Of a DNA stretch of 64,000 nucleotides, positions 26,292-34,556 are shown piece after piece (the stretch's first letter is position 1; each line of letters opens with the position of its first letter). Origin of the DNA: Nocardia mikamii NBRC 108933. Lineage in GTDB: Bacteria > Actinomycetota > Actinomycetes > Mycobacteriales > Mycobacteriaceae. The stretch lies in NCBI RefSeq assembly GCF_001613505.1, contig NZ_BDCM01000001.1:1-64000 (forward strand). Reading direction: 5' to 3'. The notes under the pieces are model-generated. The model was given only the letters and a program-made list of their open reading frames with translations. It was not told the DNA's origin and made no database searches. The position numbers and the translations under genes are program-made.

Positions 26292-27230
26292 TCACCCGAA
26301 TCGAATGATCGACACCACTCCTACGATCACGCAGTACGCCGCGAACGGCAGCAGGGTCCGGGTCTGGAAGTACCGTTCGAGGTAGCGGACGGCGAGCCAG
26401 GAGGTCACGCCGGAGACGACCGCGCCGACGAGGATCGGCCCCCAGATCACCTCTGCGCGTGGGGATATCAGGTCCGGGAGGTCGACCAGCCCGGCGCCGA
26501 AGATCGCGGGGGTGGCGAGGAGGAAGGCGAATTTGGCGGCGTGTTCGTGCTCCAGGCCGCGCCAGAGACCGCCGACCATGGTGAGGCCGGCCCGGCTGAA
26601 GCCGGTGAGGAGGGCGCCGGCTTGGGCCAGGCCGATGCCGACCGCGTCCCGGGAGTCGAGGGCCGCGAGGCGTCGGTCGGATTGCGGCGAGGAAAGCGTT
26701 GTCGCCGTGCGCATCCGGCTGTTCGCCTGCTCGAGGGCGAAGCGGCGGCCGTATTCGGCGAGGGTGGGCTCGTTGCGGCGACGCAGGCCCTCGCCGACGA
26801 CCAGCACCACACCGTTGACGGTCAGGAAGACCGCGGCGCACAAGGGAGCCGCGAAGACATCGTGCAGCGGATGCTCCAGCAGCGGGCCGAGAATCGCGAC
26901 CGGCACGGTCGCGATCACGATCAACCAGGCCAGCCGTTGCGGAACGGTATCCAGCCGCCTGGTCCGCACCATCTCGACGAATCCGGCGGCGATCGCGCAC
27001 CAGTCCCGCCAGTAGTAGATCACCAGCGCGACGGCCGTCGCCACGTGCAGAGCGACGACGAACGCCAGATAGGTTGCGGCCGACTCGGTTCCGCCCTGCC
27101 CGGGCAACGCTCCCCACCGCCCACCCAGCCAAGCCGCCACGAGCACCGAATGTCCGAGACTGGAGATCGGGAACAGCTCGGTGAAACCCTGCACCGCGCC
27201 GATGACCATCGCTTCGAAATAGGTGAGCAT
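26292..27230 (-). CDS. uppP: Undecaprenyl-diphosphatase-like membrane protein (UppP/BacA family)
   Basis: UppP recycles the lipid carrier by dephosphorylating undecaprenyl diphosphate; overexpression gives bacitracin resistance. The first motif is intact (Gln14, Glu18, His27 in QGFTELFPISSLGH). The second family motif PGxSRSxxT reads TGFSRAGLT (residues 209-217), keeping Ser-Arg but losing the Pro and the second Ser. A hydrophilic insertion of about 40 residues (148-190) makes it longer than usual (312). About seven to eight membrane helices. It may be a divergent paralog. Confidence 0.85.
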   Translation of the reverse strand: MLTYFEAMVIGAVQGFTELFPISSLGHSVLVAAWLGGRWGALPGQGGTESAATYLAFVVALHVATAVALVIYYWRDWCAIAAGFVEMVRTRRLDTVPQRLAWLIVIATVPVAILGPLLEHPLHDVFAAPLCAAVFLTVNGVVLVVGEGLRRRNEPTLAEYGRRFALEQANSRMRTATTLSSPQSDRRLAALDSRDAVGIGLAQAGALLTGFSRAGLTMVGGLWRGLEHEHAAKFAFLLATPAIFGAGLVDLPDLISPRAEVIWGPILVGAVVSGVTSWLAVRYLERYFQTRTLLPFAAYCVIVGVVSIIRFG

Positions 27231-27354
27231 CGCGACGAGTTTCGCACGGCAATCATAAAGGTTCCTGTGAGTCGAATCTCGGATAAGTTACTGCGCGGCA
27301 ACGAGTTTCGAATCGTCCGAAATGCCCGAAGTCGATCTTGGGTCTCGCCGATGA

Positions 27355-27379
27355 CGGCCCTCGGGCATCCCGAGGGCCG
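27355..27379 (-). terminator. Hairpin after the DHA2 efflux gene
   Basis: An 11-bp perfect stem (CGGCCCTCGGG and its complement) with a 3-base loop, 12 bp past the efflux gene stop. There is no T tract. It separates that gene from the UppP-like gene. Confidence 0.6.
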
Positions 27380-27390
27380 CCACCCGGCGC

Positions 27391-28818
27391 TCACCGCTGC
27401 GCCCGCACACTCCGAAATGTCGACGCCACAAGCAAAGTCAGCACCGCGATCCCCGCCGCCGCGGCGAAGGCGGTCGTGATGCCGGAGACCAGCACATGCA
27501 CAGCCGAGCCGGACGCGGCGCGGACAGCGGTGCCGAACACCGTGACCAGCACCGCCAGCCCCAGCGCCGCACCGGTCTGCTGCAAGGTCTGCAGCGCACC
27601 ACCCGCCGCACCGGCCTCTTCGGGCGCCACATTCGCCATGATGATCACGTTCAGCGGCGAAAAGGCCAGGCCGATACCGCATCCCATCAACACCGTCGCC
27701 ACCGCGAGCAGCGGGAAGTAACCGGTGTCGGTATCGAGCAGGGTGAGCAGCGCCAGCCCGGCGATCATCGCGGACGTGCCCACCAGCGTCACCGGTTTGG
27801 GACCGAGGCGCGGCAGCAGGCGCGGAATCAGGCGGATCATCGCGAACATCGTCACCGCGGTCGGGAGGAATGCGAAACCCGTTGCCAGCGCGCTCATTCC
27901 CCGCACTTCCTGCAGATACTGGGTGAGGAAGAAGAACATCGAGGTGCCCGCCATCGGACCCAGGAACATGTTGGCGTAAGCGGCGGCGCGATTGCGGTCG
28001 GCGAACAGGTGCAGCGGCAGCAGCGGTTGCGCGGCCCGGCGTTCGATCAGCAGGAACGCCACCAGTGCGAGCACACCGGCCGTCAGCGACACATCGGTCG
28101 TCACATCGTCCCAGCCGTGCGCCGCGGCGCTGATGAAGCCGTAGACCAGCGCGGCCACCGCACCCGTCGCGGTCACCGCGCCGGGCAGGTCGAGGTGGGC
28201 GCGACGGCGCGGCGCGTCGGGCAGGTACCGCGCCGCCAGCAGCGCCACGGCCAGTCCGAACGGCACGTTGATGAACAGCACCGAGCGCCAGCTCAGCCAC
28301 TGGGTCAGCAGTCCGCCCAGGATCAGCCCGATCGCGAAGCCCGCACTGGACATTCCGGAGAACAGCGCGAGCACCCGGACCCGCATCTTCGGATCGGCGA
28401 AGGTGGTGGTCAGCAGGGCGAGAGTGTTCGGGCCGGCCATCGCACCGCCCAGGCCCTGCACGATCCGGGCGACGATCAGCCAGGCTGCCGACGGCGCCAG
28501 CCCGCCGCCGAGGGAAGCGAGGGTGAAGAGCACGGTTCCGAGGATGAACATGCGCCGGCGGCCGAACAGATCGCCGGCCCGGCCGCCGAGCAGCAGCAGC
28601 CCGCCGAAGACCAGGGTGTAGGCGTTCATCACCCAGGACAGGCCGGTGGCAGTGAAGTGCAGATCGTGCTGAATGCGCGGCAGCGCCACGTTCATCACGG
28701 TGATGTCGAGCACGATCATCAACTGGCAGGTCAGCAGCGTGGCCAGCACGATGCCGGAGCGCAGCCGCCCGGGCGGTGCGCCGACCTGCGTGGATGAGGA
28801 AATCGTGGAGGTAGTCAA
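27391..28818 (-). CDS. DHA2-family MFS drug efflux transporter
   Basis: The 475-residue protein has about 14 membrane helices and DHA2 (EmrB/QacA) motifs: LDITVMNVALPRIQ in helix 1 with the conserved Asp, GGRAGDLFGRRRMF (motif A) in the first cytosolic loop, and a GxxxGPxxGG-like motif C (SAGFAIGLILGGLL). It should export drugs or lipophilic ions with proton exchange; the substrate cannot be told. A divergent TetR gene and three operators upstream suggest substrate-induced expression. Confidence 0.92.
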   Translation of the reverse strand: MTTSTISSSTQVGAPPGRLRSGIVLATLLTCQLMIVLDITVMNVALPRIQHDLHFTATGLSWVMNAYTLVFGGLLLLGGRAGDLFGRRRMFILGTVLFTLASLGGGLAPSAAWLIVARIVQGLGGAMAGPNTLALLTTTFADPKMRVRVLALFSGMSSAGFAIGLILGGLLTQWLSWRSVLFINVPFGLAVALLAARYLPDAPRRRAHLDLPGAVTATGAVAALVYGFISAAAHGWDDVTTDVSLTAGVLALVAFLLIERRAAQPLLPLHLFADRNRAAAYANMFLGPMAGTSMFFFLTQYLQEVRGMSALATGFAFLPTAVTMFAMIRLIPRLLPRLGPKPVTLVGTSAMIAGLALLTLLDTDTGYFPLLAVATVLMGCGIGLAFSPLNVIIMANVAPEEAGAAGGALQTLQQTGAALGLAVLVTVFGTAVRAASGSAVHVLVSGITTAFAAAAGIAVLTLLVASTFRSVRAQR

Positions 28819-28842
28819 GGGGGCTCCATCGGATGCGGAACT

Positions 28843-28863
28843 AAACGGAGAATGTCTCCGTTT
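28843..28863. promoter_or_regulatory. TetR operator 1, perfect palindrome
   Basis: AAACGGAGA-ATG-TCTCCGTTT is a perfect 9+3+9 inverted repeat, 25 bp before the efflux gene start. The same motif recurs twice in the divergent promoter region. Confidence 0.75.
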
Positions 28864-28877
28864 CCAATGGAGATAGC

Positions 28878-28898
28878 ATATGGAGAAGTTCTCCGGTT
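28878..28898. promoter_or_regulatory. TetR operator 2
   Basis: The core GGAGAA-G-TTCTCC (28882-28894) is palindromic and has the same 13-bp spacing as operator 1. The centre is 35 bp from that of operator 1. Confidence 0.65.
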
Positions 28899-28908
28899 AC
28901 GCAAGACT

Positions 28909-28929
28909 AAGCGGAGAGTTCATCCGTTT
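28909..28929. promoter_or_regulatory. TetR operator 3
   Basis: AAGCGGAGA-GTT-CATCCGTTT matches operator 1 at 17 of the 18 arm bases or nearly so, with the centre 31 bp from operator 2. It ends 14 bp before the tetR GTG, suggesting autorepression. Confidence 0.65.
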
Positions 28930-28943
28930 CCACTGGAGGAATC

Positions 28944-29537
28944 GTGAGCGCACCGTCGACACAGGGGTCCGGGCGCGCGGCGCCGCCGCGTCCGATGCGC
29001 GCGGATGCGCGGCGCAACTACGAGCGCATACTCGAGTGCGCGCGCGAGGCGTTCGCCGAACACGGCCCCGAGGCACCCCTGGACGAGGTGGCCCGCCGAG
29101 CCGCCGTGGGTCCGGGCACCCTCTATCGCCACTTCCCCAACCGGGACGCGCTCATCGAGGCGGTCTATCGATCGAGCATCGAGGCATTGGCCGAACTCGC
29201 CGCCGAGCTGACCGAAACCCTGTCCCCCCTCGACGCTCTGGAGCAGTGGTTCCGCGCGCAGGTGCGGTTCGTGATGGACAAACGCAGTCTGGCGGTGACC
29301 CTCAAGGCCGCCATCGACCGCGGATCGCAGACCTTCACGCTGTGTTCGAATCTGATCACCGACGCCGCGACGTCGATCCTGCAACCGGCCCAGGAAGCCG
29401 GGCTGGTCCGACCGGAAATCGAACCGCGCGATCTGCTGCGCCTGGGTCACGGCATCGGCGTCGCGTGCGAAACCTCACCCGATGCGGCAGAACGGCTGAT
29501 CACCGTCACCCTCGCCGGGCTGCGCACCAGCGGCTGA
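28944..29537 (+). CDS. TetR-family regulator of the divergent efflux pump
   Basis: The 197-residue protein has a TetR helix-turn-helix (LDEVARRAAVGPGTLYRHFPNRDALIEAVY, about residues 49-77) and a C-terminal domain like that of SbtR-type regulators (LDALEQWFRAQVRFVMDKR). GTG 28944 follows GGAGGA by 3 bp. It most likely represses itself and the efflux gene through the three 21-bp sites in between; the inducer is unknown. Confidence 0.9.
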   Translation: MSAPSTQGSGRAAPPRPMRADARRNYERILECAREAFAEHGPEAPLDEVARRAAVGPGTLYRHFPNRDALIEAVYRSSIEALAELAAELTETLSPLDALEQWFRAQVRFVMDKRSLAVTLKAAIDRGSQTFTLCSNLITDAATSILQPAQEAGLVRPEIEPRDLLRLGHGIGVACETSPDAAERLITVTLAGLRTSG

Positions 29538-29618
29538 GCCGATATTCGATTGCCCGCCGCGACCGGTGGCCGTAGCCTCGCTCCGTTTTCCGTTCATCCA
29601 TTCGGAAGGAGTGAACAC

Positions 29619-30107
29619 GTGCAACCACTGACCGAACGCGAGATCCGCTCGTCGTTCGTCAACTGTTCCAAGGGCGATGCCAAACGCATGCCGGTCCCCC
29701 GGGATCTCGACGCGCAACCCTGGGAGGACCTCGACTTCTTCGGCTGGAACGATCGGTCGATGCCGGGCCGCGCGTATCTGGTGACCCCGCAGGACGATCG
29801 GCTGGTCGGCGTGGCGATGCGCTACGAGACGGGCGGTTCCGGCCGGGCCCAGCTCTGCTCGATCTGCCTGACCACGCACACCGGCACCGGGGTGTCGCTG
29901 CTCACCGCACACAAGGCCGGCGAATCCGGGCGGCGCGGTAACTCGATCGGCATCTACATGTGCACCGATCTGGCCTGTTCGCTGTACGCGCGCAACAAGA
30001 AGCGTCCCGCGCTGGGCAACCGCTACCGCGAGGATCTGACCGACGAGGAGAAGGCCGAACGGGTGCGCACCAACCTGCGCGCATTCGTCGAGCGTCTCTA
30101 CAGCTGA
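29619..30107 (+). CDS. FBP-domain protein (elongation factor G-binding type)
   Basis: The 162-residue protein resembles the C-terminal treble-clef zinc domain of FusB/FBP-type proteins that bind EF-G. Four cysteines fit the zinc site: Cys80 and Cys83 (LCSIC), Cys115 and Cys120 (MCTDLAC). The tail NRYREDLTDEEKAERVRTNL is also family-like. FusB proteins rescue EF-G from fusidic acid; whether this actinobacterial form does so is unknown. GTG 29619 has GAAGGAG upstream. Confidence 0.82.
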   Translation: MQPLTEREIRSSFVNCSKGDAKRMPVPRDLDAQPWEDLDFFGWNDRSMPGRAYLVTPQDDRLVGVAMRYETGGSGRAQLCSICLTTHTGTGVSLLTAHKAGESGRRGNSIGIYMCTDLACSLYARNKKRPALGNRYREDLTDEEKAERVRTNLRAFVERLYS

Positions 30108-30185
30108 CCGAACAGGAGAGCATCCACCCGATCGAACGGAGGTAGATGCCGTGCGCCGACACTCGAGGACCGCACCGCAGCCCTG

Positions 30186-30219
30186 ATGCCCCGAGCCCGC
30201 ACCGCCGGACCCGGGGCAT
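30186..30219. terminator. Bidirectional hairpin between convergent genes
   Basis: ATGCCCCG pairs with CGGGGCAT across an 18-base loop, between the FBP-domain gene and the convergent tetR gene. It can serve both directions. Confidence 0.5.
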
Positions 30220-30243
30220 TCTCATATCCGCTCCCCGCCTGTC

Positions 30244-30819
30244 TCAGTTCGGCACCGACACCAGATATCGCTGTACCGTCGCACCGATCTCCGCGACGAT
30301 CTCCTCGGCCGTCAACGCCACCACCGGCGGCAGGCGCAATACATAGCGGCACACCGCCAGTCCGAGAATCTGCGTGACCACCAGTCCGGCTCGCCGCGGC
30401 GCGTCCGCGGGATCGCCGACGCGGGTCACCATCGGCATCAGCTGTTCGGCGAAAACGCGCTGAAACCGCTGCGCCACAGTCTCGTCCGACACCGAGGAAC
30501 GCAGCAGTGTCAGCAGCAGTTCGTTACCCGGTGGCGTCTCCCACAGTTCCAGGAAGCGCCGGGCGACCGTCGCACCCAGCTCCTCCTCGGCCACCGCGGC
30601 CAGATCCGGCAGAGCCAGATCGACGTCGAGCGCCGCGTCGAACAGACCATCCTTGTTGCCGTAGTACCGCATCACCATCGACGGATCGATGCCGGCGTCG
30701 GCGGCGATCGCCCGGATGGTCGCCTTGGCGTATCCCTCGCGGGCGAAATGCCGGCGAGCCGCCTCCAGAATCGCCGCGCGAGTGGCATCCGAGCGGCGCG
30801 GCGCAGTCTCTTCTCTCAT
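30244..30819 (-). CDS. TetR-family regulator next to an FAD monooxygenase
   Basis: The 191-residue protein starts at ATG 30819 (MREETAPRRSDAT). The helix-turn-helix is TIRAIAADAGIDPSMVMRYYGNKDGLF (about residues 33-59). The C-terminal domain (GLVVTQILGLAVCRYVLRLPPV) is of the TetR_C type common in actinobacteria. It is divergent from the monooxygenase gene, with two inverted repeats between them, so autoregulation and control of that gene are likely. Confidence 0.88.
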   Translation of the reverse strand: MREETAPRRSDATRAAILEAARRHFAREGYAKATIRAIAADAGIDPSMVMRYYGNKDGLFDAALDVDLALPDLAAVAEEELGATVARRFLELWETPPGNELLLTLLRSSVSDETVAQRFQRVFAEQLMPMVTRVGDPADAPRRAGLVVTQILGLAVCRYVLRLPPVVALTAEEIVAEIGATVQRYLVSVPN

Positions 30820-30835
30820 GCCCACAACTGTAGGC

Positions 30836-30847
30836 CAACAACTGTTG
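30836..30847. promoter_or_regulatory. Operator-like repeat near tetR
   Basis: CAACA-AC-TGTTG is a perfect 5+2+5 inverted repeat 16 bp upstream of the tetR ATG. It shares CCAACA with the second site at 30893. Confidence 0.5.
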
Positions 30848-30892
30848 ACTTTCCAGCGCATCCGCCCCTATATTTGATGACAACAGCCGTTG

Positions 30893-30908
30893 GCCAACAT
30901 ATGTTGGC
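30893..30908. promoter_or_regulatory. 16-bp perfect palindrome before the FAD monooxygenase
   Basis: GCCAACAT-ATGTTGGC is a perfect palindrome 18 bp before the monooxygenase ATG, overlapping the likely -10 position. It is the best operator candidate for the divergent TetR protein. Confidence 0.65.
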
Positions 30909-30926
30909 ACACTTGAGGGAGTAGCT

Positions 30927-32096
30927 ATGACCAGCACCGTTCCCGCCACCGCCGCAGTGGTCATCGTCGGCGCCGGCCCCGCCGGACTGACCGCCGCGAT
31001 CGCACTCGCCGATGCCGGCGCCGACGTGGTTCTGCTGGATCGACTGGCCGCCGGAGCGAACACGTCTCGCGCCGCGGTCGTCCATGCCCGGACATTGGAG
31101 GTTCTCGACGAATTCGGCATCGCCACGACCTTGCACGACCTGGGACTCGAGGTGCCGCGCTTCGTCATGTACGAAGGCACCGATCGGCTGACCACCATCG
31201 GCTTCTCCGACCTGCCGACACCGTTCCCCTACACGCTGATGATCGGCCAGGAGACGACCGAGGCCGTCCTGCTCGACCGGCTGCAGCGGGCGGGCGGAAC
31301 GGTCGTGCGCCCCGTCGAGGTCACCGCGGTGAAACCGGGCGGTGAATTCGTCACCGTCGAATTCACCGACGCCACAGGGCAATCCGGATCGATCCGCGCC
31401 GACTACGTGATCGGTGCGGACGGGATGCACAGCCGGGTCCGCGAGGCGGCGGGAATCGGCTTCACCGGCGCCACCTATCCGGAATCGTTCGTCCTGGCCG
31501 ATGTGCGGATGGACTGGCCCGCGTCGCGCGACGAGGTATCGCTGCACGTCTCGCCGGAGGGCATCGTGGTGGTCGCACCCCTGCCGGACACCGACCACGA
31601 TCGTTTCCGCATCGTCGCCACCGTCGCCGAGGCGCCCGAACATCCCACCCGCGCGCAGGTGCAAGCGCTGCTGGATGCCCGGTGCCCCGGCGCCACGGTG
31701 CGAGAGGTGCTGTGGAGCTCACGTTTTCGCGTGCACCACCGAGTGGCCGACCGCTACCGCGCCGGGCGGATCCTGCTGGCCGGCGATGCCGCGCATGTGC
31801 ACAGCCCGGCCGGTGGCCAGGGTATGAACACCGGGATCCAGGATGCGGCCCTGCTGGGCGCTCTGCTGACCCGAGTCCTGGGCGGCGAACCCGACGCGCT
31901 GCTCGACGACTACGAGCGCACCCGCCGCCCGGTCGCGCTGGACGTGGTCGCCTTCACCGATCGCATGACCCGGATGGCTACGCTGCGCCCGCGACCGGCC
32001 CGCGTGCTGCGCAACACCGCGATCCGCCTCGTCACCCGCATCCCGGCGGTGCGCACGGCGCTGGCCTACCGGCTCGCCGAACTCGCCAACCGGTGA
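30927..32096 (+). CDS. FAD-dependent monooxygenase (aromatic hydroxylase type)
   Basis: The 389-residue protein is a PF01494-type flavoprotein hydroxylase. The dinucleotide motif GAGPAG is at residues 15-20, ADYVIGADGMHSRVR is the DG motif, and RILLAGDAAHVHSPAGGQGMN (near residue 280) is the GD motif. Such enzymes hydroxylate aromatic compounds or antibiotics with NAD(P)H. The substrate is unknown. The adjacent TetR gene suggests induction by the substrate. Confidence 0.88.
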   Translation: MTSTVPATAAVVIVGAGPAGLTAAIALADAGADVVLLDRLAAGANTSRAAVVHARTLEVLDEFGIATTLHDLGLEVPRFVMYEGTDRLTTIGFSDLPTPFPYTLMIGQETTEAVLLDRLQRAGGTVVRPVEVTAVKPGGEFVTVEFTDATGQSGSIRADYVIGADGMHSRVREAAGIGFTGATYPESFVLADVRMDWPASRDEVSLHVSPEGIVVVAPLPDTDHDRFRIVATVAEAPEHPTRAQVQALLDARCPGATVREVLWSSRFRVHHRVADRYRAGRILLAGDAAHVHSPAGGQGMNTGIQDAALLGALLTRVLGGEPDALLDDYERTRRPVALDVVAFTDRMTRMATLRPRPARVLRNTAIRLVTRIPAVRTALAYRLAELANR

Positions 32097-32103
32097 AAAA
32101 CGC

Positions 32104-32508
32104 TCAGGCGCAGGCCAATCCGAACTCCGCGGTCGCGGTCCGGCCGACCACCACATCGACCTTCTCAGCGGTGTCGGTGGCCAACCGGCATCCCATCGGC
32201 ACCGACGTCACCTGAACCTGATAGCAGTCGGCGGCCAGATCCTGGTGGGCCTTGCCGTCGCGGCCGGTGGTCAGGGTGGCCAGCACCGATCCGGCCTGAC
32301 AGGTAGTGATGCTCGCGGCGAGTCCGGCGGCGGCGTACTTCTCGGGACCGTGAGTGGCCACCACCTCGATCGTGCCGTTGGTGCCGTGATCGGCAGCCGC
32401 GGGCGCGGGCACCGATGTCTTCGCCGGTGCGCGGTCGGCCTCGGCGGAGCAGGCGAGCGCGGGTAGTACTGCGGCACACAGCGTCATCGCGAACAGTATG
32501 CGGCGCAC
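32104..32508 (-). CDS. Small secreted lipoprotein, unknown function
   Basis: The 134-residue protein has a signal peptide with lipobox LPALAC. The mature part is Ala/Thr-rich, with two further cysteine pairs (TTCQ, ADCYQ, MGCRL, LACA) and a beta-rich pattern. GTG 32508 follows AGGAGA by 4-5 bp. I recognise no family. It is convergent with the monooxygenase gene, 7 bp away. Confidence 0.65.
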   Translation of the reverse strand: MRRILFAMTLCAAVLPALACSAEADRAPAKTSVPAPAAADHGTNGTIEVVATHGPEKYAAAGLAASITTCQAGSVLATLTTGRDGKAHQDLAADCYQVQVTSVPMGCRLATDTAEKVDVVVGRTATAEFGLACA

Positions 32509-32702
32509 CTGGTCTCCTCTCACCGGACGGATATCGCTCTCACTGTAGGCGACCGAGCCCTGCGGACCGGCACACGATCGCGGCGATCCCGGATTCGATT
32601 CGGTCCCGGTGAGCGGGATCGGGTTCGGCGAATCGCGAGTGCCGCGCGGTAGACGGAACTACCGTCGTCGCAGCCGAACGCAGTTCCCCGAAAGGATCCG
32701 GC

Positions 32703-33377
32703 ATGAAATTGATGTACGCCCTCTGGGGGCCGGATCTCGCGGACACCCTGCACGCGCCGGACTTGCACCGGCGGCTGGCCGCCGCGGGGGCGACCGAACT
32801 CCAGGTCAACATCGGCGACGCCGACGTCGCGGCCGCACAATTGCGGGTGAGCACCTACGACGAACCCGTCGCGGCGATCGTCGGCGTCTGGAGCGAGGGA
32901 CAGAACGGGCCGATCACCGACGTGCTCAGCGGCGTCGCGGAGCGGATCAACGGCTGGATCGTGGACGAACGCGAACCGCTCACCACCGCGCGGCCGCCGG
33001 ACGGGACCCGCTACGAGGCGCTGGCCAATATCGCGCTGCTACGGATCCCGGAGGAACTGACCCGCGCCGAATGGCTGCGCAATTGGCAGGACCGGCATAC
33101 CACCGTGGCCATCGAAACCCAGGCCACCTTCGGTTATGTGCAGAACACCGTGGTCGCGGCGGTCACTCCGGGCCCACGGGTGGACGCGCTGGTCGAGGAA
33201 CTGTTCCCGATGGACGCGATGACCGACCAGCACGCGTTCTGGGGCAGCGGCGGTGACGACGCGGAGTTGCAGCGTCGCGCCGGTCGCATGATGGCCAGCG
33301 TCGCGACCTTCGGCGCCGATCGCGATCTCGACGTCATTCCGACCAGCAGGTACCGCTACGACCTGACCGCCTCGTAG
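32703..33377 (+). CDS. EthD domain-containing protein
   Basis: The 224-residue protein starts MKLMYALWGPDLADTLHAPDLHRRLAAAGA and has two ferredoxin-like halves (LRIPEELTRAEWLRNWQDRHTTVAIETQATFGYVQN), as in actinobacterial EthD/Dabb proteins. EthD is needed in some P450 ether-degradation systems, but its chemistry is unknown and no P450 is nearby. AAAGGA precedes the ATG. It is convergent with the next gene, 4 bp away. Confidence 0.78.
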   Translation: MKLMYALWGPDLADTLHAPDLHRRLAAAGATELQVNIGDADVAAAQLRVSTYDEPVAAIVGVWSEGQNGPITDVLSGVAERINGWIVDEREPLTTARPPDGTRYEALANIALLRIPEELTRAEWLRNWQDRHTTVAIETQATFGYVQNTVVAAVTPGPRVDALVEELFPMDAMTDQHAFWGSGGDDAELQRRAGRMMASVATFGADRDLDVIPTSRYRYDLTAS

Positions 33378-33381
33378 CGGA

Positions 33382-34413
33382 TCAGAGCAGCCCGGCCTCG
33401 CGCATCAACGCCTCGACTCGCTCCGGGTCGAGTTCGCTCGGATCCACGCGCGGCGGGTCCAGCGAATCCAGCGGCGGCAGCGCCGGATCGGCGGGGACAC
33501 CGGCGGCCACCGGATACTCCATCGCCGCACCGCCGCTGAGCAGACGCTGCCCGGCCGCGGCCGTCACGAATCGCACGAACCGCTGGGCGTCGGCGGCGTG
33601 CCGGCTCGACTTCAGCACGCCCGCACCGGACAGCGAGAGGTATCCGCCCGGGTCCCCGCCGCGGAAATAGTGCGGTGCCGTGGGACCGGTGTTCCGTTCG
33701 GGCGCGAGCTGGTCGCGGTACCAGTCGGTGGCGAAGACCAGGGCGCCGCCGACCCCGCCCGCACCGACCGTCTTCAGTGCCGCGAAGCCGTTGGGCGCGA
33801 CGGTGGCGTTGTCCTTCACCCCGCGCAGCCACGCGCGCGTGGCGTTCTCGCCATCGAGTTCCAGCAACGCCGCGACGATCGCCTGGAAGTCCGCGCCGTG
33901 CGAATCGGCGGTCCAGCGGCCGTGCCACCGCGGCTGTTGCAGGTCCAGCAATCCGGCGGGCAGTTCGGCGGGAGCGATCTTCGCCGGATGGAAGACGAAA
34001 GCCGTCGACCGCGCGGCGATTCCGATCCACTGCCCCGAACTCGGGCGGAACTGTTCGGACACCTGCGCCAGGGTGGCGGGGTCGAGGCCGGCGAACAGAC
34101 CGGCGCGCTCCATCCGGGCCATCGCCGGTGAATTCTCGGTGAGAACCACATCGGCCGGCGATCGGTCCCCCTCGGCCAGCACCTGATCGGCGAGTTCGGC
34201 ATCAGCGCCGTCGCGCAACGTCACCCGGATTCCGGTCTGCTCGGTGAAGGCGTCGGCCCACTGCCGGGTCAGGCGCGAGTCGTGGGCGTTGTAGACCACG
34301 ATCTCCGGCTCGTCCGAGGACGCCGAACACGCGGTGATCATGGCCGAGGCGGCCAGCGCCACCACGCCGAGCACGAGTTTCCATCGACGTTCGTGCTGCT
34401 GCGCCGCTGCCAT
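33382..34413 (-). CDS. Iron-type ABC transporter substrate-binding lipoprotein
   Basis: The 343-residue protein has a lipobox with Cys29 (SAMITAC), then the start of a class of Fbp/FutA-like binding proteins: IVVYNAHDSRLTRQWADAFTEQTGIRV, LTENSPAMARMERAGLF, and NGFAALKTVGAGGVGGALV. These usually bind ferric iron. No permease or ATPase gene is next to it, so it is an orphan receptor. ATG 34413 was chosen because the longer frame has no signal-peptide logic. Confidence 0.82.
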   Translation of the reverse strand: MAAAQQHERRWKLVLGVVALAASAMITACSASSDEPEIVVYNAHDSRLTRQWADAFTEQTGIRVTLRDGADAELADQVLAEGDRSPADVVLTENSPAMARMERAGLFAGLDPATLAQVSEQFRPSSGQWIGIAARSTAFVFHPAKIAPAELPAGLLDLQQPRWHGRWTADSHGADFQAIVAALLELDGENATRAWLRGVKDNATVAPNGFAALKTVGAGGVGGALVFATDWYRDQLAPERNTGPTAPHYFRGGDPGGYLSLSGAGVLKSSRHAADAQRFVRFVTAAAGQRLLSGGAAMEYPVAAGVPADPALPPLDSLDPPRVDPSELDPERVEALMREAGLL

Positions 34414-34556
34414 GGACCGTCCTTCCGATCGGAGATCGCGCCGAAGCGACCGGCTAGCCAACCTACCGGGTGAGTCGGCGGCACGGCACGCGGTATGGCG
34501 TCGGCCTGGGTAGGGTCGGTCGTGAATCGGTGCCGACCACCCATGAGGGAGCGACG

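Noticed and set aside
27391..28818. DHA2 transporter as part of an antibiotic cluster
   Set aside because: No biosynthetic genes surround it; the local TetR and operators suffice to explain it as a stand-alone efflux unit.
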